This document shows, piece after piece, positions 10,694 through 22,682 of a stretch of 64,000 nt of DNA. The stretch comes from Strobilurus pachycystidiatus (Eukaryota > Basidiomycota > Agaricomycetes > Agaricales > Physalacriaceae), in NCBI GenBank assembly GCA_019915135.1, contig JAHLMK010000023.1, forward strand, positions 620,001-684,000, in the 5' to 3' direction. The position numbers and the translations under genes are program-made. Position 1 is the stretch's first letter. Each line of letters opens with the position of its first letter. A model generated the notes under the pieces. The model was not told the origin of the DNA and made no database searches. It worked only from the letters and a program-made list of their open reading frames with translations.

Positions 10694-11577
10694 TGTCATG
10701 ACTCGGTCGTGGACCTGTCACGAGATCGCGCACGAACTATAGATTGGGTGCGCCACATAGGAGAGAACTTATCCCGAAGAACAGGTCGCGCCATCACGGG
10801 AGTTGCCGATGGAACGCGATCAGATCCCTACGCGCCTCGCCGCGCCTCGCTAGCCGGACCAACGTCACATCCGTCGGCCGCCTCCCCTCGATTCCCGCCA
10901 CTCCGTACGAGCGACGCCCCATTGGGTCGAGGAATGACTCAATGATCGCTATCTTCTGATCAGTCCCGCATGGCATGGGCGGCGGCCCGCCCTATCCCGC
11001 TTCATCCCGCCTTATCCCGCCCATCGTCCAATCAGCGGTGCTCAATCTAGCGCGCCTTCCTTGCTCGATCAAAAGTACCATGCGCTACCGCAGCACATCG
11101 CTCCCGACGCGTCGGGAGCGCTCCCGACGGAACCTTCGAGAAGAGGAGTTATTCATCAAGAGGTCGACGTATAAATACAGACGCTCTTTGTAGTAGATAG
11201 TCAGACTTCGTCCTTATCAAGTTTCCTTCCGCATTCTCTTGCCGGATACTCTGACTCCCTCTGAGCAAGGGCTCCCCCCATGCCCTCCCTCGGTGACTCC
11301 GGTATCGCCCCCCACTCCTCGAACGAAGGATCTCAATGCGCCACATCTCGGACCGGGTCCGATGAATCGCGCGACACCAGGAGACGGGGTCTCCTGGGTG
11401 TTCACTCTCTGGGCAATACGGAGGGGCATCCGTCGAAGTCCTCCGTGATCCCTCCCAAGCGACCGGACGGACGCGTCCCGGAGATATGTGTGTTGTGCCC
11501 GCAGGAAAGCCACGGTCGGGGCGTAGAGACGCGCCATCGTGAGCGAGTCCTTGTCACGGCGGGGTCAGGTCGTAACA
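10694..11577 (+). repeat. 3' LTR of element 2
   Basis: 884 bp, same TATA box and self-primer as the 5' copy, ends GTAACA at 11577. The low divergence from the 5' LTR (about 1%) implies a recent insertion. Confidence 0.95.
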
Positions 11578-12891
11578 GGATGTCTGCTCAAAAAGTGGAC
11601 ATCCGACATCCTAGAGGCATCCGACATCCGAGAAATATTCGACATCTGACATCCGAATATCTTTGGATGTCGGATACGAATATAATTGAAATATCCGAAA
11701 ATATTCGACATTCGTGCTCATGTCTAATAAATTATCAGGAGGTAGATGAATCAATACTGTAGTGTTTTGACCATAAGTTTGCGGCATATGACACGATATG
11801 CTGCAAACTTACAGCGAACAGGTTCTTGAACCCTTAAATTGCCTTATTTGGACGGTCCTGCCGCAAGCGGGACCTGAAATTACCACTTTTGGCCGCTTGT
11901 GCCTGATTGAGAGGCACCGTGACGCGATATGCAATATGTATAGGTTCAGTTTACAGAACTGCGTGACCCAATATGCAAATATGCGGTCGAAACACTACAG
12001 TATTCATGAGAATATCGATGTCAAAATCATCAAGGCTGAGAAGGTTGGCGAGGTTTGGGAGTGCAGGAAATTTGGCTTAATCTGCATCTATAGGTAAAGT
12101 GAGAGAGATATAATCATAATTCTCAAGTGTCTTAAAATTAAATAGGGAGAAGGTGGATGACAAAAATGCGAGAATTATGCCGCCTTTGTTGTCCATTATC
12201 TGTGTCTTGACTGTTAGGCTAAAATTTAGAAAGTGGGGTTTCTGACACCACGCAAGAATAAACATATTACCTTGAAAAAAGGCTGAGATAAAGGTTAGGG
12301 AATAATTTAGCTTTGTCCCGTTAAGTTAATCTTTTCCTTAAGTGAAAGAGCACGTGAATAAGTTTCTTGTACTAGAAAAACAGATAGTATTTTACCACAG
12401 AGAGGGATTCTTCCAACATGGCAGGGTCCTACCTGGCTAGAAAATCACTATCTTTCACCTGGGCAAAAAAAAGCCTTTTTCCACGCCTTTTGTCAAAGAA
12501 AAATATGAGCTTATGCTGTGAAAAATAAGCAACAAATGAATTTATTTCTCCTTTCCTTTGTCCTAACCTTTTCCTGAAGTAATAGATTTGTCCCCGCGTA
12601 GTGTGACATGAGGTGAAAGAGTTGGCGCACAACATTTGTATCTAAATAGGATGCCATGAGTATAGTCAATAATGGAGAATTCCAATTGACGCACTGGTGT
12701 AGACTGCGAGGCGGCGCCGGCGATACAAGCAATGAAACTTCAAATGATGGACAACGGTGATCAGGTCTGGAAAAGGTGTGGACAAACACGTGGAATTCTG
12801 AGTGAAGTAGTGAGATAAATATGTTAGGCGAGAGTCAAGCTGAAAACTAACTGCATTGAGGAGATTGCACATTGAAGGAGTTGCTGGAGTC
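11578..12891. other. Intergenic repeat DNA
   Basis: Starts with about 130 bp built from CATCCGACATCCGA and its complement GGATGTCGGATAC in both orientations. The rest is AT-rich with only short ORFs that lack codon structure. No gene supported. Confidence 0.5.
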
Positions 12892-13490
12892 TGTTGGTGC
12901 AGGAGATGGTAATGATGGTGGGCGGAAGTCCAGGTGAACTATGCCAATCAGCCGACGGACAATGAGCAGACCAATCCGTCTTACCCTGTTGACTCACTTC
13001 CTCATTTGCTTCACAAAGGGATTCTGCCTATAACGAAACCAAACTGTCACTGTCAGCACTGACTTAACCACAGGGCTAAACCAGGCACCACACAGATAAT
13101 CTAACTAAAGGGAAGAGCGAGTATCGAGTCAAAGTCTGGCTAAGCCAGGTGTATAGACGAGATCGAAGCTACAAACTACACAGTAATCTACTTGCTTATA
13201 TATGTGTCCACTACTGACTACCCTTTGCCCTAGCCCCTTATCCAAACCTGTTTTCTCCAGGGATATTAAGCACTGCCTTGGTTCTATGACGCTCCAGATT
13301 CCCTCCATGTGTCTCCTGCACGACAATAGCCTGCTAGCCATGAGGTATGATGATGTCAGACCATGCTGTCAATATGTTGCGTGTCAAGGAGTATGAATGA
13401 TGTCACTAGGGGACGTTTCTGAGACACGGATAAGGGATAAGATATGATAAGATGTGAAGGATAAGATGAAAAGATAGTCCATTCGTAACA
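12892..13490 (-). repeat. Possible solo LTR
   Basis: Read on the minus strand it starts TGTTACGAATGG and ends CACCAACA, with TATATAAG about 300 bp in (near 13196-13205 on the plus strand). GATAAG is repeated several times near its start. Flanking bases share only GTC, so no clear target duplication. Length (599 bp) and layout suit a solo LTR, but no partner copy is in the window. Confidence 0.35.
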
Positions 13491-14040
13491 GTCACCAGAG
13501 CCATTGAGGGCGTCACCCGCGCGTAACCAGCGCAAGTGGTTACTTTGTACTATACTCTATATATAAATTCACGTCCACCAAAAAAAGAGCCGCAAACATC
13601 TGTAAATGTTCCGTCTCATTAATGCCGTTCAAAGCTCACTTATTTGATGTCTTATTGCATGACTTATGACTGGCTTAAATACCATAGATAAGTTGTTGTA
13701 AACACAAAAAGAGAATCCGAGATTTCTTATTCAAGATGCAACCAATTATTGGAACGACTTATTTGGCAGACATATTCAAACTCCGACGGCCAAAATAGCA
13801 GTCTAAAAACACGTCGCTCTTCTGCACCATCACAGCGAGTGCCGACGTGTCTGTTGACGTTGGGCTCAGTCACTTGCACTCTCTAGCTGACCCTCTTCTC
13901 TCACACTCTTTTTTCTCTATCATGACCAAACAAAAATTCAAAGCAAAGGCACCCTCTATCCCATCTGACGATGATCCGTCCAGTGATGGGGAAGGGCCTA
14001 CCGCGTCCTCCAAAGGCAGTGACAAGACCTCCGTTTGTAT
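13491..14040. other. Spacer with a Harbinger-like ORF start
   Basis: TATATATAAAT near 13557. A diverged copy of the MITE core at about 13618-13680 (ATGCCGTTCAAAGCTCACTT). A short ORF from 13922 (MTKQKFKAKAPSIPSDDDP) resembles the Ser/Asp-rich N-terminus of DNA-binding proteins that accompany Harbinger transposases; it runs straight into the MITE at 14041 and is broken. Assignment is tentative. Confidence 0.35.
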
Positions 14041-14159
14041 AACGAGTGAGGCCCCTGCGAAAAGTTTCATTAGTGCCGTTCAAACCTCACTTATTCAGCG
14101 CCTTATCCGGTAGCTTATGACACGGCTTAATGAAACTTTTCGCAGGGGCCTCACTTGTT
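14041..14159. mobile_element. Hairpin MITE with 32-bp inverted repeats
   Basis: AAC(G/A)AGTGAGGCCCCTGCG... at 14041-14072 is repeated inverted at 14128-14159 with one mismatch. The 55-bp loop (GTGCCGTTCAAACCTCACTT...) is related to 13620-13680. No target duplication visible. It interrupts the ORF starting at 13922. Confidence 0.7.
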
Positions 14160-14377
14160 GTGTTTTTTAAGAGTCCTGAATTAAGTGAAAAATAAGTCCA
14201 GCTTTGAAACCGGGGTCTCTGAAAATCTCAAATAAGACGTGTCAAAGTGCATTAATTTGCTCGCCTCTCGGACCGGCAAGTTCGGCACAGATGACCTGTG
14301 CCGGAACGGCACATGACTTGGCGCGCTCTTCACGCTGCCACTTCCACGTGCCGCCACTCTTGCTCTCTGCAGTGTTC

Positions 14378-15945
14378 ATGCCTTCCTCAACGGACTCCAA
14401 GAGGCGAAAGCTTCTGGAGAACCTAGCTGAAATTCATCAGACCCGCCGTGCTCAGTATATCCGCCTTCTCGTCCTGGAGCTTTTAGACTCGGACTCAGAC
14501 TCGGCCTCTACAGATGGCCACTCGGACAGCTCTTCCAATGACAGCATGATGTCTCTGTCGTCTGAGTTATCTGGGAACTCAGACAGCGGCAACGACTTCC
14601 TAGATGATGCAGATCTATCCAATCTCGAGGATCAGTGGTACCATCAGCAGCAGCTCTGGTATAGGCGGATGGTGGAGACCATCCTCAGTGTTCGTGTCCT
14701 GGAGCCATCAGAGGGGCTCCCCAAGTCTTTGCAGCTGCATCTACTTGATGAGTGGAGACAGATCAATCATCCCAACTACCGAAAGAAGTTGCGCGTCCGC
14801 CCAAGTACCTTCGACCAGATGCTCCCATACTTTGAGCAGTGTCACGTCTTCTATAACAACTCCAACTATCCCCAGCTCCCTGTCGCTACTCAGCTTGCTG
14901 TGTTTCTATTCCGAATGGACCACTATGGGAATGCTGCTTTGCCAGAGGATATTTCGGAGTGGGCTGGCGTGTCTGTGGGCACTGTTGCCAACATTACGAA
15001 CTGATGTCTAACTGCATGTCTTGCGGTACACAATCAGTTCATTCATATGCCTGATGCTCTGGAGAAAGAGAGGAACAAGGCCTATGTTCAGGGGACAACA
15101 TGTCCCGAATGGCGTGATGGTTTCTTAATGGCAGACGGAACCAAGTTTGATCTCTATCAGCGGCCAGGTCTACATGGCAATGCTTGGTGGGATAAAAACA
15201 AGGCATATTCTCTCGATTGTCAAGTAGGACGTTTAAGCTACATATATACTTATGCTGACATATTTCTCTAGGTTATTAGCCTTCCTCGCAATCTTTGTAT
15301 TGTTGACTATGGTCTCGGACATACTGGCAGTGTACATGACTCATGGGCATTTCGAAGCACACGCACATTCAAAGATCATGCCAGGATCTTTGGCCCCAAT
15401 GAGTTCATGTGGGCCGACTCTGCATATCCTCCCGTGGCTCCGTTCAAAAAGCTACCAAAGAAGGATCTTTCTTCCAATCAATGTACATTCAACTATCATG
15501 TATCGAAGGTATTGTGCATATAAATCATCTGCTATAACACTCACCTTCTTGATAGATACGCATTTGAGTTGAACATACAATGGGACTCCTCAAAGGTCGA
15601 TGGCAGTCACTTTGCGGGTTGCGCATTCAAATTGCAGACCGCAGATGGCACCAGTATGCTGTTATCTGGTGCCGATGTGCAATTATTCTGCACAATATGG
15701 TTATTGCGATTGAGGAAGGTTCAGATGACGAAGAGTGGCGAGAAGAGTTATATCACGCTGGCGAAGCACGGACACAAGCTCAAGTTGCCAATAACGAGTT
15801 TTCAGAGGAGGAAGATTATGATCCCGACGATCTCGACTCTGCATTGGCTCACCTTCAGACACCGGGGCAAAGATTCCGACAGGTACTCATGGACAAACTA
15901 TTTGATAGTCCCCACACAAACGCAGTACGTCAAAACAAGAATTAG
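14378..15945 (+). pseudogene. PIF/Harbinger transposase pseudogene
   Basis: The start MPSSTDSKRRKLLENLAEIH is followed by a Ser/Asp-rich region, a helix-turn-helix-like block (VATQLAVFLFRMDHYGNAAL) and the DDE nuclease in three exons. Asp 1 is in FLMADGTKFDL (about 15130), Asp 2 in MWADSAYPP (about 15410), Glu in VEHTMGLLKGRW (about 15575). Introns at 15223-15270 (GTAGGA...TCTAG) and about 15509-15555 splice in phase. Two TGA codons break it (15002-15004 and 15565-15567), both at positions where the family has Arg, as expected for CGA to TGA. The rest of the frame is intact, so death is recent. Confidence 0.8.
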
Positions 15946-15996
15946 CTAGGATTGTAACATATATGTAGAACTAAACCCAAAGAAAAAGTAACATAA

Positions 15997-16386
15997 CTAG
16001 GGAGTATATGTGAAGTCAGGATTGAGCGAAGCAAAATCAAAATCTGCAGACTCCCATACCGACGTGCCAAGATTCATATGATCATTACCCATGTTGAATG
16101 GAGAGTCGGGCACAGATATGAGTGCGGAGGTAGAGGATGATGACGACGATGAGGGCATAGGTGTAAAAGAAGTTGAGGAATTACTGTGTCGGAGGGCCAA
16201 AAGCGCCTCCGTCCCACCAAGACGCAATACCTCAAGCTCGTGTTCTCGTTCCAGTGTCCGCTGACGCATCTCTGCATCACGGCGACGTTCATCATCCTCA
16301 ATATCAAGGCGACGACGTTTGAACTCGATCAGGGCCACCTTTCTCTGGTTGCGCTGCGAGCCCAACACTGGGTGAAGATTTCGCAT
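15997..16386 (-). pseudogene. Partial second ORF of the Harbinger element
   Basis: A convergent ORF of 129 codons with an Arg/Glu-rich helix (EFKRRRLDIEDDERRRDAEM) and a Ser-rich low-complexity stretch. Autonomous Harbinger elements often carry a second DNA-binding protein whose C-terminal half is a charged helix of this sort. The N-terminal Myb/SANT part is absent and the frame fades into AT-rich DNA near 16387. Family is inferred from position and composition only. Confidence 0.4.
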
Positions 16387-17148
16387 TTTTCCCGCAAAAA
16401 ACGCCGTGAAAAAACCTCTGTCTTTTTCAGCACTTTTTCAGCGAAAAAACTTTAAGATATTTCATTGAGTTTTCATAGAGTTTTTCACTGTAAATAGATA
16501 TGAAAATGATGCTGTAAAACACCGTAATAAATGCAAATAGTTAGTATCAAAAGTTTCACTATCTTTTACGCCCACAAATCAACATGAAAAAGTCAAAATT
16601 TGAAAATTGAATGTTTCAGACAAGTTTAACATGAAAATGATGGTGAAAGTACACGTGAAATAAAGAATAGAACTATCAAAGTGTAGGTTTGGATTTTCCA
16701 TTAAAATTTTCACGCACCTTTTCACGAAACTTTCATACGACATTTATAGGTAAACATCATAAAGATTTTCAGAGATCAAATTATAATGAAAAAGTCAAAG
16801 ACTTTGACATACAGATTATTCACAGATGTTTTCACCCTAACTGGGTGAAAAAGAATGTATAATTTCTGTAAAAAAACAACAAGAATTAGCAGGTGTAAAG
16901 AATATAGAGTTTTGATGAAAAAGTTGAAACCTAGTTTTGCGTAATGAGTAATGAATAGCTTGTGTGCATGTCCCTTCGACAACTCTGTCATCGTTACTCC
17001 CTCTTCTCAGAGAAGACCCTTATGTGCCATATTTGAGACGGGATCTGCAAATGAGCGCGATGTCCTAGGCTAAAGCTCCCAAAGTATTGTTTTTATTAGC
17101 AATGCAGAGGTGCAACTAGTCATACATAATTAGGCAAGCACACCCCTG
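16387..17148. other. AT-rich gene-free stretch
   Basis: Dense in TTTTCA/TGAAAA and poly-A/T tracts in both orientations. No coding potential or recognised repeat ends. Confidence 0.5.
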
Positions 17149-17243
17149 TATATGTGTGTTGTGCCCGCAGGAAAGCCACGTCTGGGACACAGAGGCATAT
17201 CCGTGTGCACAAGTCCTTGACACGGCAAGATCAGTCTATAACA
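17149..17243 (+). repeat. LTR 3'-end fragment related to element 2
   Basis: ATGTGTGTTGTGCCCGCAGG and AAAGCCACG match the last part of the element 2 LTR (from about 7867). The fragment ends ATAACA, followed by GGAACAAGGTCT, a diverged form of the self-priming site AGGACGAAGTCT. Confidence 0.7.
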
Positions 17244-20200
17244 GGAACAAGGTCTAATGTTATCAAAACTTAGGGGGAACTCACGTAGTGTTAGCAGGGA
17301 TTGACAGCAACTTAGGAAGAGTTGACGAGACAAGGTCCAATGTTAGCGAAACTTAGCAAGAATTCACTAAGTGATAGTGAGAATTGATGGCAAATTGACA
17401 GATGTTATCCAGGATTGACGTCGACTTAACGGATATTGTCCAAACTTAGCAAGTCTCGTCAACTTTTGTCAAGTCTGGATATCATATGTCGAGTCGCCGT
17501 CAATCCATGGTAACACTATGTGAATTTCCGCCAAGTTTTGCTAACATTGGACTTCCTCTTGTCAATGCTTGCTAAGTTTGGATAACATCCGTCAAGTCGC
17601 CGTCAATCCTCGCTAACACTATGTGAATTCCCGCCAAGTTTCGCTAACATTGGACCTCGGCTCGTCAACTCTTGCTAAGTTTGGATAACATCCGTCAAGT
17701 CGCCGTCAATCCTCGCTAACACTATGTGAATTCCCGCCAAGTTTCGCTAACATTGAACCTCGGCTCGTCAACTCTTGCTAAGTTTGGATAACATCCGTCA
17801 AGTCGCCGTCAATCCCCGCTAACACTATGTGAATTCCCGCCAAGTTTCGCTAACATTGAACCTCGGCTCGTCAACTCTTGCTAAGTTTGGATAACATCCG
17901 TCAAGTCGCCGTCAATCCCCGCTAACACTATGTGAATTCCCGCCAAGTTTTGCTAACATTGAACCTCGGCTCGTCAACTCTTGCTAAGTTTGGATAACAT
18001 CCGTCAAGTCGCCGTCAATCCCCGCTAACACTATGTGAATTCCCGCCAAGTTTCGCTAACATTGGACCTCGGCTCGTCAACTCTTGCTAAGTTTGGATAA
18101 CATCCGTCAAGTTAACGTCAATCCTTGCTGACACTGCCGTCAATGCTTGCTAACACTATGTGAATTCCCGACAAGTTTCGCTAACATTAGACCTCGGCTC
18201 GTCAACTCTTGCTAAGTTTGGATAACATCCGTCAAGTTGCCGTCAATCCATGCTAACACTATGTGAAGTCTTGCCAAGTCTGGATATCATATGTCGAGCC
18301 GCCGTCAATCCATGCTAACACTACGTGAATTCCTGCTAAGTGTGCTAACAATGGACCTCGTCTCGTCAACTCCTGCTAAGTTTGGATAACATCTGTCAAG
18401 TTGCCGTCAATCCTCGCTAACCCTATGTGAATTCCAGACAAGTTTCGCTAACATTGGACCTCGGCTCGTCAACTCTTGCTAAGTTTGGATACCATCTGTC
18501 AAGTTGCCGTCAATCCTTGCTAACACTACGTGAATTCCCGCTAAGTTTTGCTAACATTGGACCAAGTCTTGTCAACTCTTGCTGAGTTTTGCTACAATTG
18601 GACCTTGTCCCGTCAACTCTTGTCAAGTCTGGATATCATATGTTGAGTCGCCGTCAATCCATGCTAACACTACGTGAATTCCTGCTAAGTGTGCTAACAA
18701 TGGACCTCGTCTTGTCAACTCCTGCTAAGTTTGGATAACATCTGTCAAGTTGACGTCAATCCTTGCTAACCCTATGTGAATTCCAGACAAGTTTCGCTAA
18801 CATTGGACCTCGGCTCGTCAACTCTTGCTAAGTTTGGATAACATCTGTCAAGTTGCCGTCAATCCTCGCTAACACTATGTGAATTCCCGCCAAGTTTTGC
18901 TAACATTGGACTTTATCTCGTCAACTCTTGCTAAGTTTGAATAACATCCGTCAAGTTGCCGTCAATCCCTGCTAACACTACGTGAAGTTTTGCTAAGTTT
19001 GGATAACATCTGTCAAGTTGCCGCCAATCCTTGGTAACACTATGTGAATTCCCGCCAAGTTTTGCTAACATTGGACTTCCTCTCGTCAACTCTTGCTAAG
19101 TTTCGCTAAAATTGGACCTTGTCTTGTCAACTCTTGCCAAGTCTGGATATCATATGTCGAGCTCCCGTCAATCCATGCTAACACTATGTGAATTTCCGCC
19201 AAGTTTTGCTAACATTGGACTTCCTCTCGAACACGACGTGAAGTCTTGCTAAGCTTGGATGACATCCGTCAAGTTGCCGTCAATCCCCGCTAACACTATG
19301 TGAATTCCCGACAATTACTGCTAACATTGAACCTCGGCTTGTCAGCTATTGCTAAGTTTCGCTAAAATTGGACCTTGTCTCGTCAACTTTTGCCAAGTTT
19401 GGATAACATCTGTCAAGTTGCCGTCAATCCTCGCTAACACTATGTGAATTCCCACCAAGGTTTGCTAACATTCAACCTCTTCTCGTCAACTCTTGCTAAG
19501 TTTGGATAAGATCCGTCAAGTTGACGTCAATCCTTGCTAACACTATGTGAAGTCTTGCCAAGTCTGGATATCATATGTCGAGCCGCCGTCAATCCATGCT
19601 AACACTACGTGAATTCCTGCTAAGTGCTAACAATGGACCTCGTCTTGTCAACTCCTGCTAAGTTTGGATAACATCTGTCAAGTTGCCGTCAATCCTCGCT
19701 AACCCTATGTGAATTCCAGACAAGTTTCGCTAACATTGGACCTCGGCTCGTCAACTCTTGCTAAGTTTGGATAACATCTGTCAAGTTGCCGTCAATCCTC
19801 GCTAACACTATGTGAGTTCCAGACAAGTTTTGCTAACATTGAACCTCGGCTTGTCAACTCTTGCTAAGTTTGGATAACATCTGTCAAGTTGACGTCAATC
19901 CTTGCTAACACTACGTGAAGTCTTGCCAAGTCTGGATATCATATGTTGAGTCGCCGTCAATCCATGCTAACACTACGTGAATTCCTGCTAAGTGTGCTAA
20001 CAATGGACCTCGTCTTGTCAACTCCTGCTAAGTTTGGATAACATCTGTCAAGTTGACGTCAATCCTTGCTAACACTACGTGAAGTTTTGCTAAGTTTGGA
20101 TAACATCTGTCAAGCTGCCGTCAATCCTTGCTAACACTATGTGAATTCCCGACAAGTTTCGCTAACATTGGACCTCAGCTCGTCAACTCATGCTAAGTTT

Positions 20201-21929
20201 GGATAACATCCGTCAAGTTGCCGTCAATCCTCGCTAACACTACGTGAATTCCCGCTAAGTTTTGCTAACATTGGACCAGGTCTTGTCAACTCTTGCTGAG
20301 TTTCGCTACAATTGGACCTTGTCCCGTCAACTCTTGCCAAGTCTGGATATCATATGTTGAGTCGCCGTCAATCCATGCTAACACTACGTGAATTCCTGCT
20401 AAGTGTGCTAACAATGGACCTCGTCTTGTCAACTCCTGCTAAGTTTGGATAACATCTGTCAAGTTGACGTCAATCCTTGCTAACACTACGTGAAGTTTTG
20501 CTAAGTTTGGATAACATCTGTCAAGCTGCCGTCAATCCTTGCTAACACTATGTGAATTCCCGACAAGTTTCGCTAACATTGGACCTCAGCTCGTCAACTC
20601 ATGCTAAGTTTGGATAACATCCGTCAAGTTGCCGTCAATCCTCGCTAACACTACGTGAATTCCCGCTAAGTTTTGCTAACATTGGACTTCCTCTCGTCAA
20701 CTCTTGCTAAGTTTCGCTAAAATTGGACCTTGTCTTGTCAACTCTTGCCAAGTCTGGATATCATATGTCGAGCTCCCGTCAATCCATGCTAACACTATGT
20801 GAATTTCCGCCAAGTTTTGCTAACATTTGACTTCCTCTCGAACACTACGTGAAGTCTTGCTAAGCTTGGATGACATCCGTCAAGTTGCCGTCAATCCCCG
20901 CTAACACTATGTGAATTCCCGACAATTACTGCTAACATTGAACCTCGGCTTGTCAACTATTGCTAAGTTTCGCTAAAATTGGACCTTGTCTCGTCAACTT
21001 TTGCCAAGTTTGGATAACATCTGTCAAGTTGCCGTCAATCCTCGCTAACACTATGTGAATTCCCACCAAGGTTTGCTAACATTCAACCTCTTCTCGTCAA
21101 CTCTTGCTAAGTTTGGATAAGATCCGTCAAGTTGACGTCAATCCTTGCTAACACTACGTGAAGTTTTGCCAAGTTTGGATAACATCTGTCAAGTTGCCGT
21201 CAATCCTCGCTAACACTATGTGAATTCCTGCCAAGTTTCACTAACATTGGACCTTGGGTCGTCAACTCTTGCTAAGTTTGGATAACATCTGTCAAGTTGA
21301 CGTCAATCCTTGCTAACACTAAGTGAAGTTTTGCTAAGTTTGAATAATATCTGTCAAGTTGCCGTCAATCCCTGCTAACACTATGTGAATTCCCGCCAAG
21401 TTCTGCTGACATTGGACTTTGACTTGTCAACTCTTGCTAAGTTTTGCTACAATTGGACCTTGTCTTGTCAACTCTTGCCAAGTCTGGATATCATATGTCG
21501 AGTCGCCGTCAATCCATGCTAACACTATGTGAATTCCCGCCAAGTTTTGCTAATATTTGACCTCGTCTTGTCAACCCTTGCTAAGTTTGGATAACATCCG
21601 TCAAGTCGCCGTCAATCCCCGCTAACACCACGTGAAGTTTTGCCAAGTTTCACTAACATTAGACCTTGTCTTGTCAATTCCTGCTAAGTTGGGATAGCAT
21701 CTGTCAAGTTGCCGTCAATCTTGCTAATACTACGTGACTTCTCGCTAAGTTTTGCTAACATTGGAGCTTGTCTCGTCAAGTCTTGCTAACATCTGTCAAC
21801 TCACTGGCAATCCCTGCTAACACTACCAAATCTCCGCTAAGTTTGGCTAACACTGGAGCTTGTCTCATCAACCCTTGCTAAGTCACTGGCAATCCCTGCT
21901 AACACTACGTGAATCCCCGCTAAGTTTTG
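17244..21929. repeat. Satellite array, 103-bp period
   Basis: About 45 units. Units at 17701, 17804 and 17907 give a clear 103-bp period. Each unit contains related sub-motifs (GCTAACATTGGA, GCTAACACTA.GTGAA, GCTAAGTTTGGATAACAT, GTCAATCC). The first roughly 220 bp (to about 17462) lie in the opposite orientation to the rest. Units near 17.6-18.1 kb are nearly identical; later ones are more diverged. No ORF of note. Confidence 0.95.
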
Positions 21930-22180
21930 CTTGTGAAGTGCAGCGAAGGGTGTTTAAACAAATCCCGGTTGTAACCCGTCAGGGATTAAACCAATTCAAG
22001 CGGGTGGGTTTAATTCACCTTCCACCCTAAGTGTTGCTACTGAGCGTGACCCACACTTGAGTGGTTTAAACCGGCTGATTAAACTGTTAACAGCTGTTTT
22101 ATTTATTCTGATTGGGAACATGTGCGGCATATAATTTGTACATAATGTAGACATTTATCCGACAGGGATTATACATTGTA
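21930..22180. other. Spacer after the satellite
   Basis: Contains GTTTAAAC and GGTTTAAACC with GGATTAAACC, giving weak inverted symmetry over about 140 bp (21950-22090). Possibly a decayed short element. No gene. Confidence 0.3.
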
Positions 22181-22682
22181 GATTTGACACGCTGCTTAGT
22201 CGCCCGAAGGCTAAGCCTGGAACCCACGGCAAGGGGGCGTGCGGACGCAGATAAGCGCCCGATTCCAGGGAACAGGGAGTCATGAATTCCGTACAACCGT
22301 GGCATCTTGAGAGTATGAATGTCCTGTGTGAGCAAGTAGTCAGAACTAGAATGAAGCCGTATTGGAAAGGATACGAGTGCAGAGTCCTATGAGCAAAAGT
22401 AAGTCAAAAAAAAGATAGAGCGTTCCAAACTACATACCTGGATTTCTTTACAAGTCACCGTCTTCGATAGATGTCGCGTCGCCGGAGATCTGACCGCCGA
22501 GCCTAATCAATGTTGAACGTCAGACGGAAAGATACTGGTGCCAGAACAATGTATAATACAGACCATTCTCAAGAAATACAACAGCTTGGAAACCGAAAAG
22601 TAATCGTACAGTGACCGTGGGTGGTACCTAATTCTCCCATACAAACATCTGGGAGACATTAGTAAATCGTCAAGATTGAGCG

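Larger units (their letters stand above)
7064..11577 (+). mobile_element. Complete non-autonomous LTR retrotransposon (element 2)
   Basis: Two directly repeated LTRs (7064-7957, 10694-11577) bound a 2.7-kb interior. Both LTRs start TGTCATGAC and end GTAACA. A purine run AAAGAGGGGA (10681-10690) stands just before the 3' LTR as a polypurine tract. No reverse transcriptase, integrase or protease was recognised in any frame, so movement would need proteins in trans. The interior holds one antisense spliced gene (9095-9906). Five bases on each side (GATTC and GGATG) do not match, so no target duplication is seen. Confidence 0.9.

Noticed and set aside
7059..11582. Target-site duplication of element 2
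   Set aside because: GATTC and GGATG do not match, and shifting the ends by a few bases does not help.
11578..11720. Telomere-like repeat
   Set aside because: The CATCCGA motif is not a known fungal telomere repeat, occurs in both orientations and lies inside the sequence.
17244..21929. CRISPR-like array
   Set aside because: The whole 103-bp unit is repeated with no unique spacers between short repeats, and the organism is a eukaryote; it is a satellite.
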